Of a DNA stretch of 64,000 nucleotides, positions 41,104 to 49,756 are shown piece after piece; within the stretch, counting starts at the first letter, position 1, and every line of letters begins with the position of its first letter. The notes beneath the pieces are model-generated. The model was not told the origin of the DNA, did not search any database, and was given only the letters and a program-made list of their open reading frames with translations. The translations under genes were made by a program, and so were the position numbers. The DNA lies in assembly GCF_014650575.1 (NCBI RefSeq), contig NZ_BMVF01000012.1, positions 174,145-238,144 on the forward strand, given 5' to 3'. Source of the DNA: Streptomyces naganishii JCM 4654. Its GTDB lineage: Bacteria > Actinomycetota > Actinomycetes > Streptomycetales > Streptomycetaceae.

Positions 41104-41682
41104 ATGGGCGTCACGCTCGCCAAGGGGGGCAACGTCTCCCTGTCCAAGGCCGCACCCAACCTGACCAACGTCATGGTCGGACTCGGCTGGGACGCGCGCT
41201 CCACCACCGGAGCCCCCTTCGACCTGGACGCGAGCGCGCTGCTGTGCGGCGCGGGCAACCGGGTGCTGGGCGACGAGTGGTTCGTCTTCTACAACCAGCT
41301 CAAGAGCCCGGACGGCTCGGTGGAGCACACCGGCGACAACCTCACCGGTGAGGGCGAGGGCGACGACGAGTCGATCCTGGTCGACCTCACCAAGGTGCCG
41401 CCGCACTGCGAGAAGATCGTCTTCCCGGTCTCCATCCACATGGCCGACGAGCGCGGGCAGACCTTCGGCCAGGTCTCCAACGCCTTCATCCGGGTCGTCA
41501 ACCAGGCCGACGGCCAGGAGCTCGCCCGCTACGACCTGAGCGAGGACGCCAGCACCGAGACCGCCATGATCTTCGGCGAGCTCTACCGCTACCAGGGCGA
41601 ATGGAAGTTCCGGGCCGTGGGGCAGGGGTACGCGTCCGGACTGCGGGGTATCGCTCTAGACTTCGGAGTCAACGTTTCGTAA
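41104..41682 (+). CDS. terD: TerD-family calcium-binding stress protein (2)
   Basis: A 192-aa TerD paralogue. It shares the calcium loops (DLDASALLCG, SPDGSVEHTGDNLTGEGEGDDE) and C-terminal motifs with the copy at 40378, but has a unique Cys in DASALLCGAGNRV and the linker DLTKVPPHCEKIVF. Divergence between the copies suggests different partners or timing rather than dosage. ATG preceded by GGGGAGG. Same strand as the membrane protein gene 75 nt downstream, so they may be co-transcribed. Confidence 0.95.
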   Translation: MGVTLAKGGNVSLSKAAPNLTNVMVGLGWDARSTTGAPFDLDASALLCGAGNRVLGDEWFVFYNQLKSPDGSVEHTGDNLTGEGEGDDESILVDLTKVPPHCEKIVFPVSIHMADERGQTFGQVSNAFIRVVNQADGQELARYDLSEDASTETAMIFGELYRYQGEWKFRAVGQGYASGLRGIALDFGVNVS

Positions 41683-41757
41683 AGCCCAGCGTGGCGCGGG
41701 GGACAACCTCCCCCCAGCCCCGCCCGGGGGACCCCCAGCAGACGGATTGGGTAGCCA

Positions 41758-42903
41758 GTGCTTCTGAAAACCTTCGGCTGGTCGTTCGCGATTACCGCGC
41801 TCGGCCTGGCCGCCGCGGTCTTCTACGGGGGGTGGACCGCTTTCGGCATCGTGGCGATCCTGTCCATCCTCGAGATCTCGCTGTCCTTCGACAACGCGGT
41901 CGTCAACGCCGGGATCCTGAAGAAGATGACCGCCTTCTGGCAGAAGATCTTCCTCACGGTCGGCGTGCTCATCGCGGTCTTCGGCATGCGGCTGGTCTTC
42001 CCCGTCGTGATCGTCGCCATCAGCGCCAAGATGGGGCCGGTCCAGGCCGTCGACCTCGCGCTCAACAACAAGGACCGCTACCAGCAGCTGGTGACCGACG
42101 CCCATCCGGCGATCGCCGCCTTCGGTGGCATGTTCCTGCTGATGATCTTCCTCGACTTCATCTTCGAGGACCGGGACATCCAGTGGCTGCACTGGATCGA
42201 GCGGCCGCTGGCCAAGCTCGGCAAGGTCGACATGCTGTCGGTCTGCATCTCCCTGGTCGTCCTGCTGATCACCTCCTTCACCTTCGCCACCCACGCCCAC
42301 CAGCACGGCGGCGCGCACGCCGACAAGGCGCAGACGGTGCTGATCGCCGGCATCGCCGGCCTGATCACCTACATGGTCGTCGGCGGCCTGTCCGGCTACT
42401 TCGAGGACAGGCTCGAGGAAGAGGAGGAGCGCGAGCACGAGGAGGAGGAAGAGGCCGCGCGCACCGGGCGTAAACGCTCGGCGGCCGTCCTGGTCGGCAA
42501 GGCCGCGTTCTTCATGTTCCTCTACCTCGAGGTCCTGGACGCGTCCTTCTCCTTCGACGGCGTGATCGGCGCCTTCGCCATCACCAACGACATCGTCCTG
42601 ATGGCCCTCGGCCTCGGCATCGGCGCCATGTACGTCCGTTCGCTCACGGTCTACCTGGTCCGCCAGGGCACCCTCGACGACTACGTCTACCTGGAGCACG
42701 GCGCGCACTACGCCATCGGCGCCCTGGCCGTGATCCTCATGGTCACCATCCAATACCAGATCAACGAGGTCATCACGGGCCTGGTCGGCGTCGTCCTGAT
42801 CGCCTGGTCCTTCTGGTCCTCGGTGCGCCGCAACCGCGCGCTCGCGGCCGCCGAGGAGGCCGCGGGCTCGGAGGCCAAGACGGAAGTGTCCTCCAAGGTG
42901 TGA
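41758..42903 (+). CDS. TerC-superfamily membrane protein (DUF475)
   Basis: A 381-aa integral membrane protein with about eight to nine hydrophobic segments. DUF475 features: EISLSFDNAVVNAGIL near 38-55 and the mirror motif EVLDASFSFDGVIGAFAIT near 255-275, both with acidic residues in the membrane as in TerC/Alx metal-efflux proteins. A long acidic loop (EDRLEEEEEREHEEEEEA) lies between the halves. TerC proteins help Mn2+ homeostasis and form complexes with TerD at the inner membrane. GTG start. Follows terD-2. Confidence 0.9.
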   Translation: MLLKTFGWSFAITALGLAAAVFYGGWTAFGIVAILSILEISLSFDNAVVNAGILKKMTAFWQKIFLTVGVLIAVFGMRLVFPVVIVAISAKMGPVQAVDLALNNKDRYQQLVTDAHPAIAAFGGMFLLMIFLDFIFEDRDIQWLHWIERPLAKLGKVDMLSVCISLVVLLITSFTFATHAHQHGGAHADKAQTVLIAGIAGLITYMVVGGLSGYFEDRLEEEEEREHEEEEEAARTGRKRSAAVLVGKAAFFMFLYLEVLDASFSFDGVIGAFAITNDIVLMALGLGIGAMYVRSLTVYLVRQGTLDDYVYLEHGAHYAIGALAVILMVTIQYQINEVITGLVGVVLIAWSFWSSVRRNRALAAAEEAAGSEAKTEVSSKV

Positions 42904-42930
42904 CGCCCCCCGGGGCGAGGAACGCTCTGA

Positions 42931-42988
42931 GCGGGGCGGCCCAGCGGGAGGGACGGCGAGCCGCCGTCCGTGCCCCGGGCCGCCCCGC
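42931..42988 (+). terminator. Nested hairpin after the DUF475 gene
   Basis: The outer 12-bp stem (GCGGGGCGGCCC, complement at 42977-42988) encloses an inner 7-bp stem (GGACGGC...GCCGTCC). Located between the stop and the next gene on the plus strand. Possible terminator or RNA structure. Confidence 0.5.
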
Positions 42989-43034
42989 GGCATGTGTGCG
43001 GGGCAGCGGGTGTGGTCGAGCGTAGGGGCGGGAG

Positions 43035-43769
43035 ATGGGCTTTTTCGACGGACTGCTGGGCGGGCGCGCACACGACTTCGACTCGGGCAGCGCCGCGAGC
43101 AACGCGATCGAGCTGACCAAGCGGCACCACCAGGTGTCGCTGACCAAGCAGGGCGCGGCCACCGGGCATCTGCGCATCAACCTGACCTGGCGGATGCGCA
43201 CCTCCGACATCGGCGGCGCCACCCGGGAGAGCCTGCTGCGCCACCCCTTCAGGGCGCTCAAGCCGCCGGAGGTGATGGGCCACAGCCAGTCCATGGTCAA
43301 CGTCGACCTCGACCTCGGCTGCCTGTACGAGCTGGCCGACGGCACCAAGGGCGTGGTCCAGCCGCTCGGCGGCTTCCTCGGGGACGTCAACGCCCCGCCG
43401 TACGTGAAGCTCAGCGGCGACGACCGGTTCGGCTCGGCCTCCGGTGAGACGATCTACGTCAACCTCGACCACCGCGACGACATCAAGCGCCTGCTGGTCT
43501 TCGTCTACATCTACGACCAGACCCCGGCCTTCGACCGCACCCACGCGATCGTCACGCTCTACCCGAGCAACGGCCCGCGCATCGAGATCGGCCTCGACGA
43601 GCGCCATCCGCAGGCCCGCTCCTGCGCGGTCGTCCTGATCGAGAACGTCAAGGGCGAACTGGTCGTGCGCCGCGAGGTCAAGTTCGTCTACGGCTTCCAG
43701 TCGGAACTGGACCGGCTGTACGGCTGGGGACTGCAGTGGGGCCGCGGCTACAAGACCGCCGACCGGTGA
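43035..43769 (+). CDS. TerA-like stress protein
   Basis: A 244-aa protein of the TerA/TerD superfamily. The pattern is one TerD-like beta-sandwich with a degenerate calcium loop: VNVDLDLGCLYELADGTKGVVQPLGG, RLLVFVYIYDQTPAFDRTHAIVTLYPSNGP and RSCAVVLIENVKGELVVRREVKFVYGFQSELDRLYGWGLQWGRGYK, as in TerA C-terminal domains. It starts MGFFDGLLGGR. It is on the same strand as terD and DUF475 and convergent with the third TerD gene. TerA exact function is unknown; it is found with TerD/TerC in ter operons. Confidence 0.8.
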   Translation: MGFFDGLLGGRAHDFDSGSAASNAIELTKRHHQVSLTKQGAATGHLRINLTWRMRTSDIGGATRESLLRHPFRALKPPEVMGHSQSMVNVDLDLGCLYELADGTKGVVQPLGGFLGDVNAPPYVKLSGDDRFGSASGETIYVNLDHRDDIKRLLVFVYIYDQTPAFDRTHAIVTLYPSNGPRIEIGLDERHPQARSCAVVLIENVKGELVVRREVKFVYGFQSELDRLYGWGLQWGRGYKTADR

Positions 43770-43790
43770 GCCGGGCGGCCCGGTGCCGGG

Positions 43791-44645
43791 TTACCGCCCG
43801 ATGAACTGCGGACCCTGCGGCGGCAGCCGGAACTCCGGGTCGGGCGCGGGTCCCACGGGCGGCGGGTAGCCGTACCCCGTCTGCGGATAGCCGTACGCCG
43901 GCTGGCCGGACGGATACGGGTACCCGTAGGCCGGCTGGGCCGTCACGGCGGCGGGCTGGACCGGCTGCGGCACCGGCTGCACGGGCAGCTCCGGGGGCAG
44001 CGGCTGGGCCGTCGTGGGCGCCGCGTCCGGCGCGGTGGACCCGGGTGCCGTCGCCGGCGGCGCGGACGGCTCCCCGGCCCCCTCGGCGCCCTCCGCCTCC
44101 TCCGACTCGTCCACCGAGATGCCGAAGTCGGTCGCGAGGCCCTTCAGGCCGTTGGAGTAGCCCTCGCCGAGCGCCCGGAACTTCCAGCCCTCCCCGCGCC
44201 GGTACAGCTCCCCGCAGATCAGGGCCGTCTCCTGGCCGGTCTCCGGCTTGATGTCGAAGTGGGCGAGCGGCTCGCCGTCGGCGACGGCCGCGTCGTACAG
44301 CGCGATCCGCAGGTCCCGTACGCGGTCGAAGGTCACGCCGTCCGCCGAGGCGACCAGCAGGATCCGGCCGACCCCCGGCTCCAGGCCCGAAAGGTCGGCC
44401 TGGACGGTGTCGGTCAGGCCGTCCGCGACCCGCTTCTTGCCCAGCCGCCAGACCTTCCCGGAGGGATGCCGGGGCTGGTTGTAGAAGACGAAGTCCTCGT
44501 CGGAGCGCACACGGCCGTCGGGGCCGAGCAGCAGCGCGGAGGCGTCGACGTCGGGGACCTGCTGCCCGGGCGTCCAGCGCAGCACGGCCCGTACCGTGGC
44601 GGCCTCCAGCGGGACGTTGGATCCCTTCAGCATCGCGTGCGTCAT
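43791..44645 (-). CDS. TerD-like protein with Tyr/Gly/Pro-rich tail
   Basis: A 284-aa protein. Residues 1-175 are a TerD domain (VPDVDASALLLGPDGRV, FVFYNQPRHPSGKVWRL, FDIKPETGQETALICGELYRR, KFRALGEGYSNGLKGLATDFGI) with a weak first calcium loop. Residues about 180-235 are Ala/Pro/Glu-rich, and the last 50 are a GYPY-type repeat (YGYPYPSGQPAYGYPQTGYGYPPP). Tyr/Gly/Pro tails of this kind resemble sticky or phase-separating segments. It is divergent from the aldolase gene of the Ter enzyme cassette. Confidence 0.86.
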   Translation of the reverse strand: MTHAMLKGSNVPLEAATVRAVLRWTPGQQVPDVDASALLLGPDGRVRSDEDFVFYNQPRHPSGKVWRLGKKRVADGLTDTVQADLSGLEPGVGRILLVASADGVTFDRVRDLRIALYDAAVADGEPLAHFDIKPETGQETALICGELYRRGEGWKFRALGEGYSNGLKGLATDFGISVDESEEAEGAEGAGEPSAPPATAPGSTAPDAAPTTAQPLPPELPVQPVPQPVQPAAVTAQPAYGYPYPSGQPAYGYPQTGYGYPPPVGPAPDPEFRLPPQGPQFIGR

Positions 44646-44843
44646 GCGGTCATCCTGCCTTCTCGGTCCTGGTCACGACAATGCGGGTGGTGGGGGAACG
44701 GAGGGAGTCCGACAGGTGCCGACACGGCCGGGTTACCAGAAGTTCATGCCCGGAGGGAACTTCTGACCGGGAATTGTACGTACTATTACCGGCCACCCTT
44801 TCCAGAATCCGACCGGCCGCTCGCGTCGCAACGGGGGAGCTAT

Positions 44844-46010
44844 ATGCGTCATTTCGGGCACCTCGCTCCTGAGGTGCGGCAGCGACTGTTCCACCGGGAG
44901 CCGTGCGAGTTCACCGCGGACTCCCCGGCCCGGCTCCTCTCCGCGGCCCTGGGCGCCACGCTGTACAGCCCGGCCACCCGGCCCCGCCTCGCCGACGACA
45001 TCGTCAAGCGGGCCCGGAGCGGCGTGGTCTCCATGGTGCTGTGCCTGGAGGACTCCATCGACGACGCGGACGTGGCCGCCGGCGAGGCCAACCTCGTCGA
45101 CCAGTTCGCCGACCTGGCCGCCCGCCCGGGCGCCGGACTCCCGCTGCTGTTCATCCGGGTCCGCGTCCCCGGGCAGATACCCGACCTGGTGCGCCGCCTC
45201 GGACCCGCCGTGCGGCTGCTGTCCGGCTTCGTGCTGCCCAAGTTCACCGCGGAGCGCGGACTGCCGTTCCTGGAGGCCGTCGAGGCCGCGGAGGCGGCCA
45301 GCGGGCGGCGGCTGTTCGCCATGCCGGTGCTGGAGTCGCCCGAGCTGCTCTACCGCGAGTCGCGGGTGGAGACGCTGGAGGGCATCTTCCGCGCGGTCGA
45401 CAAGCACCGGGAGCGGGTGCTCGCCCTGCGCCTGGGCGTCACCGACTTCTGCTCCTCCTACGGGCTGCGCCGTGCCCCCGACATGACCGCCTACGACGTC
45501 CAGGTCGTCGCCTCCGTGATCGCCGACGTGGTGAACATGCTGGCCCGCGCGGACGGCACCGGCTTCACCGTGACCGGTCCGGTCTGGGAGTACTTCCGCA
45601 TGCCGGAGCGGATGTTCAAGCCGCAGCTGCGGCAGAGCCCCTTCCTGCAGGTGCAGGCCGTGGAGCTGCGCGAGAGACTGATCGAGCACGCGATGGACGG
45701 GCTGCTGCGGGAGATCTCCCTCGACCACGCCAACGGCCTGCTCGGCAAGACCTGCATCCACCCCTCCCACGTCCTGCCGGTGCACGCGCTGTCGGTCGTC
45801 AGCCACGAGGAGTTCAGCGACGCGGCGGACATCCTCAGACCCGAGCGGGGCGGCGGGGGCGTGCTGAGATCGGCGTACACCAACAAGATGAACGAGGTGA
45901 AGCCGCACCGCGCCTGGGCCGAGCGGACCCTGCAGCGCGCCGAGGTCTTCGGCGTCGCCCGGGAGGACGTCGGTTTCGTGGAGCTGCTCGCCGCCGCCAT
46001 CCCCAGCTGA
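44844..46010 (+). CDS. HpcH/HpaI aldolase/citrate-lyase-like enzyme of the Ter cassette
   Basis: A 388-aa TIM-barrel lyase. Seen: LGATLYSPATRPRLADDIVKRARSGVVSMVLCLEDSIDD (metal-binding Glu/Asp), RVRVPGQIPDLVRRLG, GFVLPKF, and the end GKTCIHPSHVLPVHAL. The family cleaves acyl-CoA or keto-acid substrates with Mg2+. Such genes form the first step of the ter-linked biosynthetic module predicted by comparative genomics. ATG preceded by GGGGAGC. It is 9 nt upstream of the fused PRTase gene, and the three genes to 49290 form an operon. Confidence 0.86.
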   Translation: MRHFGHLAPEVRQRLFHREPCEFTADSPARLLSAALGATLYSPATRPRLADDIVKRARSGVVSMVLCLEDSIDDADVAAGEANLVDQFADLAARPGAGLPLLFIRVRVPGQIPDLVRRLGPAVRLLSGFVLPKFTAERGLPFLEAVEAAEAASGRRLFAMPVLESPELLYRESRVETLEGIFRAVDKHRERVLALRLGVTDFCSSYGLRRAPDMTAYDVQVVASVIADVVNMLARADGTGFTVTGPVWEYFRMPERMFKPQLRQSPFLQVQAVELRERLIEHAMDGLLREISLDHANGLLGKTCIHPSHVLPVHALSVVSHEEFSDAADILRPERGGGGVLRSAYTNKMNEVKPHRAWAERTLQRAEVFGVAREDVGFVELLAAAIPS

Positions 46011-46018
46011 AGGAACGC

Positions 46019-48466
46019 ATGAACAAGGCAGTCAACGACGCGGTCTGGTCCGGCACCTGGGTCGCCGAGCGGCTCGGGGTCGAGCTGCGGGGCGACGAGG
46101 AGCTGACGGGCCTGCTGGGCCTCGCGCTGCGCCGCAACCCCAAGCGCGCGCACCTGCTCGTGTCCAACGTGCTCGGCAAGCACGTACCGCAGTCGCCCTC
46201 GGTGGTGTACGGGCACGGGTTCGCGCTGGGCCGCCGGGTGCGGGACCTGCTGGGCCCGGCCGAGGCCGCCGAGGCGGTCGTCCTGGGGTACGCGGAGACC
46301 GCGACCGGCCTCGGCCACTCGGTGGCCGACGGTCTGGGCACCGCCTGCTGCCTGCACTCCACCCGCCGCCCGGTCGCCGGGGTCGCGCGGGCCGGCGGCT
46401 TCGAGGAGTCCCACTCGCACGCCACCTCCCACCTGCTGCTGCCCGAGGACCCGGCGCTGCTCGCCGGGGACGGCCCGCTGGTCCTGGTGGACGACGAGTT
46501 CTCCACCGGCAACACCGTCCTGAACACCATCCGCGACCTGCACGCCCGCCATCCGCGCCGGCGGTACGTCGTGGTCGCCCTCGTCGACATGCGCTCCCCG
46601 GCCGACGCCGGCCGCCTGCACGGCCTCGCCCGCGAGATCGGTGCCCGCGTCGACCTGGTCGCCGCCGCCTCGGGCACGGTCGAGCTGCCCGAGCACGTCC
46701 TGGAGAAGGGCCGCGAACTCGTCGCCCGCTACGAGCGGCCGGCCGTCCCCGCCCAGCGCGCCCGCGGCCGGATCACCCGGGTCGCCCTCCGCTGGCCCCG
46801 GGGCCTCCCGGACGGCGGACGGCACGGGTTCACGCCCGCCCACCGCGACCGCCTGGAGCGCGCGCTGCCCGCCATGGCCGCCCGGCTCGCCGAGGCGCTG
46901 CCCCAGGGCGCCCGCCGGGTGCTGGTGCTCGGCTTCGAGGAGCTGATGTACGCCCCGCTGCGGCTGGCCCGGGAGCTGGAGCACGTCACCGCCGCCGAGG
47001 TGCGCTACTCCACCACCACCCGCTCGCCCGTCCTCGCCGTCGACGACCCCGGCTACGCCATCCGCACCCGCCTGGTCTTCCCCGCCCACGACGACCCGGC
47101 CGACGGGCCCGGCGAGCGGTACGCGTACAACGTCGCCGGCGCCGGCTTCGACGCGATCGTCGCCGTGGTCGACTCCGTCGCCGACACGCCCGGGCTGCAC
47201 GCGCCCGACGGGCTGCTCGCGCAGCTCGCCGCGCACACCCCGCACGTCCTGCTCGCGGTCGTGCCCTCGTACGTCCCCGCCCGCCCGCACGCCCACGAAA
47301 GGCCCCCCATGCTGCCCGAGCCCCTGCGCGGCCCCGCCTTCTCCTCGTACGCGCCGCAGGAGGTCGGCTGGCTGCTGCGGGACCTGTCGGAGGTGACGCT
47401 GGAGGCGCCGACCGAGGAGCGCGAGGAGGCGATCCAGAGCGGCGGCGCGCACTACGCCGAGTCGCTGCCGGTGGAGTACCAGCCCAGCGAGCAGTACCAG
47501 CGGTTGTTCCACGCGGCCCTGGAGGTCTCCGCCGCCCGGATCGCCCACGCCGTCGGCGTGGTCACCGAGACGGTCCTCACCGAGCGGACACCGGCCCCGG
47601 TACTGGTCTCGCTGGCCCGCGCGGGCACCCCGGTCGGCGTGCTGATGCGCCGCTGGGCCCGTTTCCGCCACGGCCGCGAACTGCCGCACTACGCCGTGTC
47701 GATCGTGCGCGGCCGCGGCATCGACGCCAACGCGCTGCGCTGGCTGGCCGCCCACCACGATCCCGCCGACGTCGTCTTCGTCGACGGCTGGACCGGCAAG
47801 GGCGCCATCACCCGCGAACTGGCCGACGCGATCGCCCGGTTCGAGCGGGAGGAGGGCGTCACCGGCTTCGACCCGGAGATCGCGGTGCTCGCCGACCCGG
47901 GGTCCTGCGTGCGCACCTACGGCACCCGCGAGGACTTCCTCATCCCCTCGGCCTGCCTCAACTCCACCGTCTCCGGCCTGATCTCGCGCACGGTGCTGCG
48001 CGCCGACCTGGTCGGGCCGCACGACTTCCACGGCGCGAAGTTCTACCGCGAGCTGGCCGGCTCCGACCTGTCGAACGTCTTCCTCGACGCGGTCGGCGCG
48101 CGCTTCGCCGAGGTCGCCGACTCCGTCGACATGGCGGTCAAGGAGCTGCTGTCCGCCGACCGCACGCCCACCTGGGAGGGCTGGGCGGCCGTGGAGCGCA
48201 TCAGCGAGGAGTACGGCATCCACGACGTGAACCTGGTCAAGCCGGGCGTCGGCGAGACCACGCGCGTGCTGCTGCGCCGGGTGCCGTGGCGGATCCTCGC
48301 CCGTGCGGGGGCGGGTGCCGACCTGGATCACGTGCGCCTGCTGGCCGAGCAGAGAGGGGTCCCGGTCGAGGAGGTGGACGAACTGCCGTACACCTGCGTG
48401 GGGCTGATCCATCCGCGCTTCACGCGCGGGGCGACCGGCGCGGACGGCCGGGCGGTGAACCACTGA
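46019..48466 (+). CDS. PRTase-TRSP-StiP-PELOTA four-domain fusion
   Basis: An 815-aa fusion. Residues 20-230 are a phosphoribosyltransferase-like domain (PRPP loop VLVDDEFSTGNT, 155-166). Residues 260-425 are a TRSP domain (TRSP at 334-337). Residues 430-700 are a StiP cysteine-protease/PRTase-like domain (VVFVDGWTGKGAIT at 586-599, Cys630, Cys646). Residues 735-803 are a PELOTA-type RNA-binding domain (VDELPYTCVGLIHPRF). These families co-occur in ter-linked operons, usually as two or more proteins. A methionine at 431, preceded by GAAAGG, could start StiP-PELOTA separately. Stop and next start overlap (TGATG). Confidence 0.85.
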   Translation: MNKAVNDAVWSGTWVAERLGVELRGDEELTGLLGLALRRNPKRAHLLVSNVLGKHVPQSPSVVYGHGFALGRRVRDLLGPAEAAEAVVLGYAETATGLGHSVADGLGTACCLHSTRRPVAGVARAGGFEESHSHATSHLLLPEDPALLAGDGPLVLVDDEFSTGNTVLNTIRDLHARHPRRRYVVVALVDMRSPADAGRLHGLAREIGARVDLVAAASGTVELPEHVLEKGRELVARYERPAVPAQRARGRITRVALRWPRGLPDGGRHGFTPAHRDRLERALPAMAARLAEALPQGARRVLVLGFEELMYAPLRLARELEHVTAAEVRYSTTTRSPVLAVDDPGYAIRTRLVFPAHDDPADGPGERYAYNVAGAGFDAIVAVVDSVADTPGLHAPDGLLAQLAAHTPHVLLAVVPSYVPARPHAHERPPMLPEPLRGPAFSSYAPQEVGWLLRDLSEVTLEAPTEEREEAIQSGGAHYAESLPVEYQPSEQYQRLFHAALEVSAARIAHAVGVVTETVLTERTPAPVLVSLARAGTPVGVLMRRWARFRHGRELPHYAVSIVRGRGIDANALRWLAAHHDPADVVFVDGWTGKGAITRELADAIARFEREEGVTGFDPEIAVLADPGSCVRTYGTREDFLIPSACLNSTVSGLISRTVLRADLVGPHDFHGAKFYRELAGSDLSNVFLDAVGARFAEVADSVDMAVKELLSADRTPTWEGWAAVERISEEYGIHDVNLVKPGVGETTRVLLRRVPWRILARAGAGADLDHVRLLAEQRGVPVEEVDELPYTCVGLIHPRFTRGATGADGRAVNH

Positions 48467-49290
48467 TGCCGGTGCTGGTGGCCAGCGACCTCGACCGTAC
48501 GCTCATCTACTCCGCCGCCGCGCTGGCGCTGACCATGCCGGACGCGCGGGCGCCCAGGCTGCTGTGCGTGGAGGTGCACGAGAGCCGGCCGCTGTCCTAC
48601 ATGACGGAGACGGCGGCCCAGAAACTCGCCGACCTCGCCGACACGGCGGTGTTCGTGCCCACCACGACCCGCACGCGCAAGCAGTACCTGCGCATCAACC
48701 TGCCGGGCCCCACGCCCGCGTACGCGATCTGCGCCAACGGCGGCCATCTGCTCGTGGACGGGGTGTCCGACCCCGACTGGCACCGGCGGGTCACCGCACG
48801 GCTGGCCGGCGAGTGCGCGCCGCTGGCGCAGGTGCAGGAGCATCTGCTGCGCACCGCCGACCCGGTGTGGGTGCGCAAGCACCGCAGCGCCGAGGACCTG
48901 TTCGCCTACCTGGTGGTGGAGCGCGAACTGCTCCCCGACGACTGGGTGAAGGAGCTCGGCGCGTGGGCGGAGAACCTGGGCTGGACGGTGTCGCTCCAGG
49001 GCCGCAAGGTCTACGCGGTGCCCAAGCCGCTCACCAAGAGCGCCGCGGTCCACGAGGTGGCCCGGCGCACCGGCGCGGACCTCGTCCTGGGCGCCGGCGA
49101 CTCGCTGCTCGACGCCGACCTGCTGCTCGCCGTGGACCGGGGCTGGCGTCCCGCCCACGGCGAACTGGCCGAGACGGGCTGGACGGCCCCCGGCATCACC
49201 GCCCTCCCGGAGCGCGGGGTGCTCGCCGGCGAGCGGATCGTCCGCGAATTCCTGCGCACCGCCCGGGGAACGGCCGACGGAGCCCCGTAG
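48466..49290 (+). CDS. HAD-family phosphatase of the Ter cassette
   Basis: A 274-aa Cof-like HAD hydrolase. Motif I DLDRTLIYS (nucleophile Asp9), motif II TTTRTRKQYL, motif III Lys (PLTKSAAVHEVARR), motif IV GAGDSLLDADLL. The cap is of the C2 type (VVERELLPDDWV...). It likely dephosphorylates a phosphoribosyl or sugar phosphate intermediate made by the upstream proteins. It starts inside the stop of the fusion gene, so translation is coupled. Confidence 0.87.
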   Translation: MPVLVASDLDRTLIYSAAALALTMPDARAPRLLCVEVHESRPLSYMTETAAQKLADLADTAVFVPTTTRTRKQYLRINLPGPTPAYAICANGGHLLVDGVSDPDWHRRVTARLAGECAPLAQVQEHLLRTADPVWVRKHRSAEDLFAYLVVERELLPDDWVKELGAWAENLGWTVSLQGRKVYAVPKPLTKSAAVHEVARRTGADLVLGAGDSLLDADLLLAVDRGWRPAHGELAETGWTAPGITALPERGVLAGERIVREFLRTARGTADGAP

Positions 49291-49312
49291 CCCGTAGGGA
49301 GCGCCGGGCGGG

Positions 49313-49537
49313 TCAGCCGCAGCAGCCGCCTCCGCAGCAGCCGCCCCCACCGCCCGAGGCGCCCCGGGGCGCGGAGGACGGGGCGCTCGCGGAGCCGCCG
49401 ACCGCCACCGTGGACAGCAGCTTGACCGTGTCGTCGTGGCCCGCGGGGCAGGTGGCGGGGGCGGAGGACTCCGCCATCGGACGGCTCAGTTCGAACGTGT
49501 CACCGCAACTGCGGCACCGGTACTCGTAGCGAGGCAT
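49313..49537 (-). CDS. FmdB-type zinc ribbon protein
   Basis: A 74-aa protein. The N-terminal zinc ribbon is YRCRSCGDTFE with a second ligand pair in TCPAGHDD, where the usual Cys-x-x-Cys is replaced by Cys-x-x-x-His. The C terminus is Gly/Cys-rich (GGGGGCCGGGCCG). FmdB-type ribbons are putative regulators or RNA-polymerase-associated factors. The Gly-Cys tail could bind metal. It converges with the HAD gene, 22 nt apart. Confidence 0.85.
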   Translation of the reverse strand: MPRYEYRCRSCGDTFELSRPMAESSAPATCPAGHDDTVKLLSTVAVGGSASAPSSAPRGASGGGGGCCGGGCCG

Positions 49538-49756
49538 GGCCCCAGGTTAACCGGCGTGACGTGGCACACAGAGCTCTGCGTTTCTCATGTGTTGGTTTCT
49601 GTCCCGTTATTGTGCGGAGGAATTGAAAAGACGGCTGATAATTTTATAGCGCCGCGAGGGCCGCGAGGCGGCTGGGAACCAGGGGGCTGGCGGCCGCGAC
49701 CGCGGCGGCTGTGTCGACCCGCGCAGGCAACACGGAGTGCGGAGGGAGACGCAGTC

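Noticed and set aside
45491..48463. A 990-aa minus-strand ORF across the Ter fusion gene
   Set aside because: Antisense to a four-domain protein with intact motifs. It shows typical shadow composition (Gly/Val/Ala/His rich).
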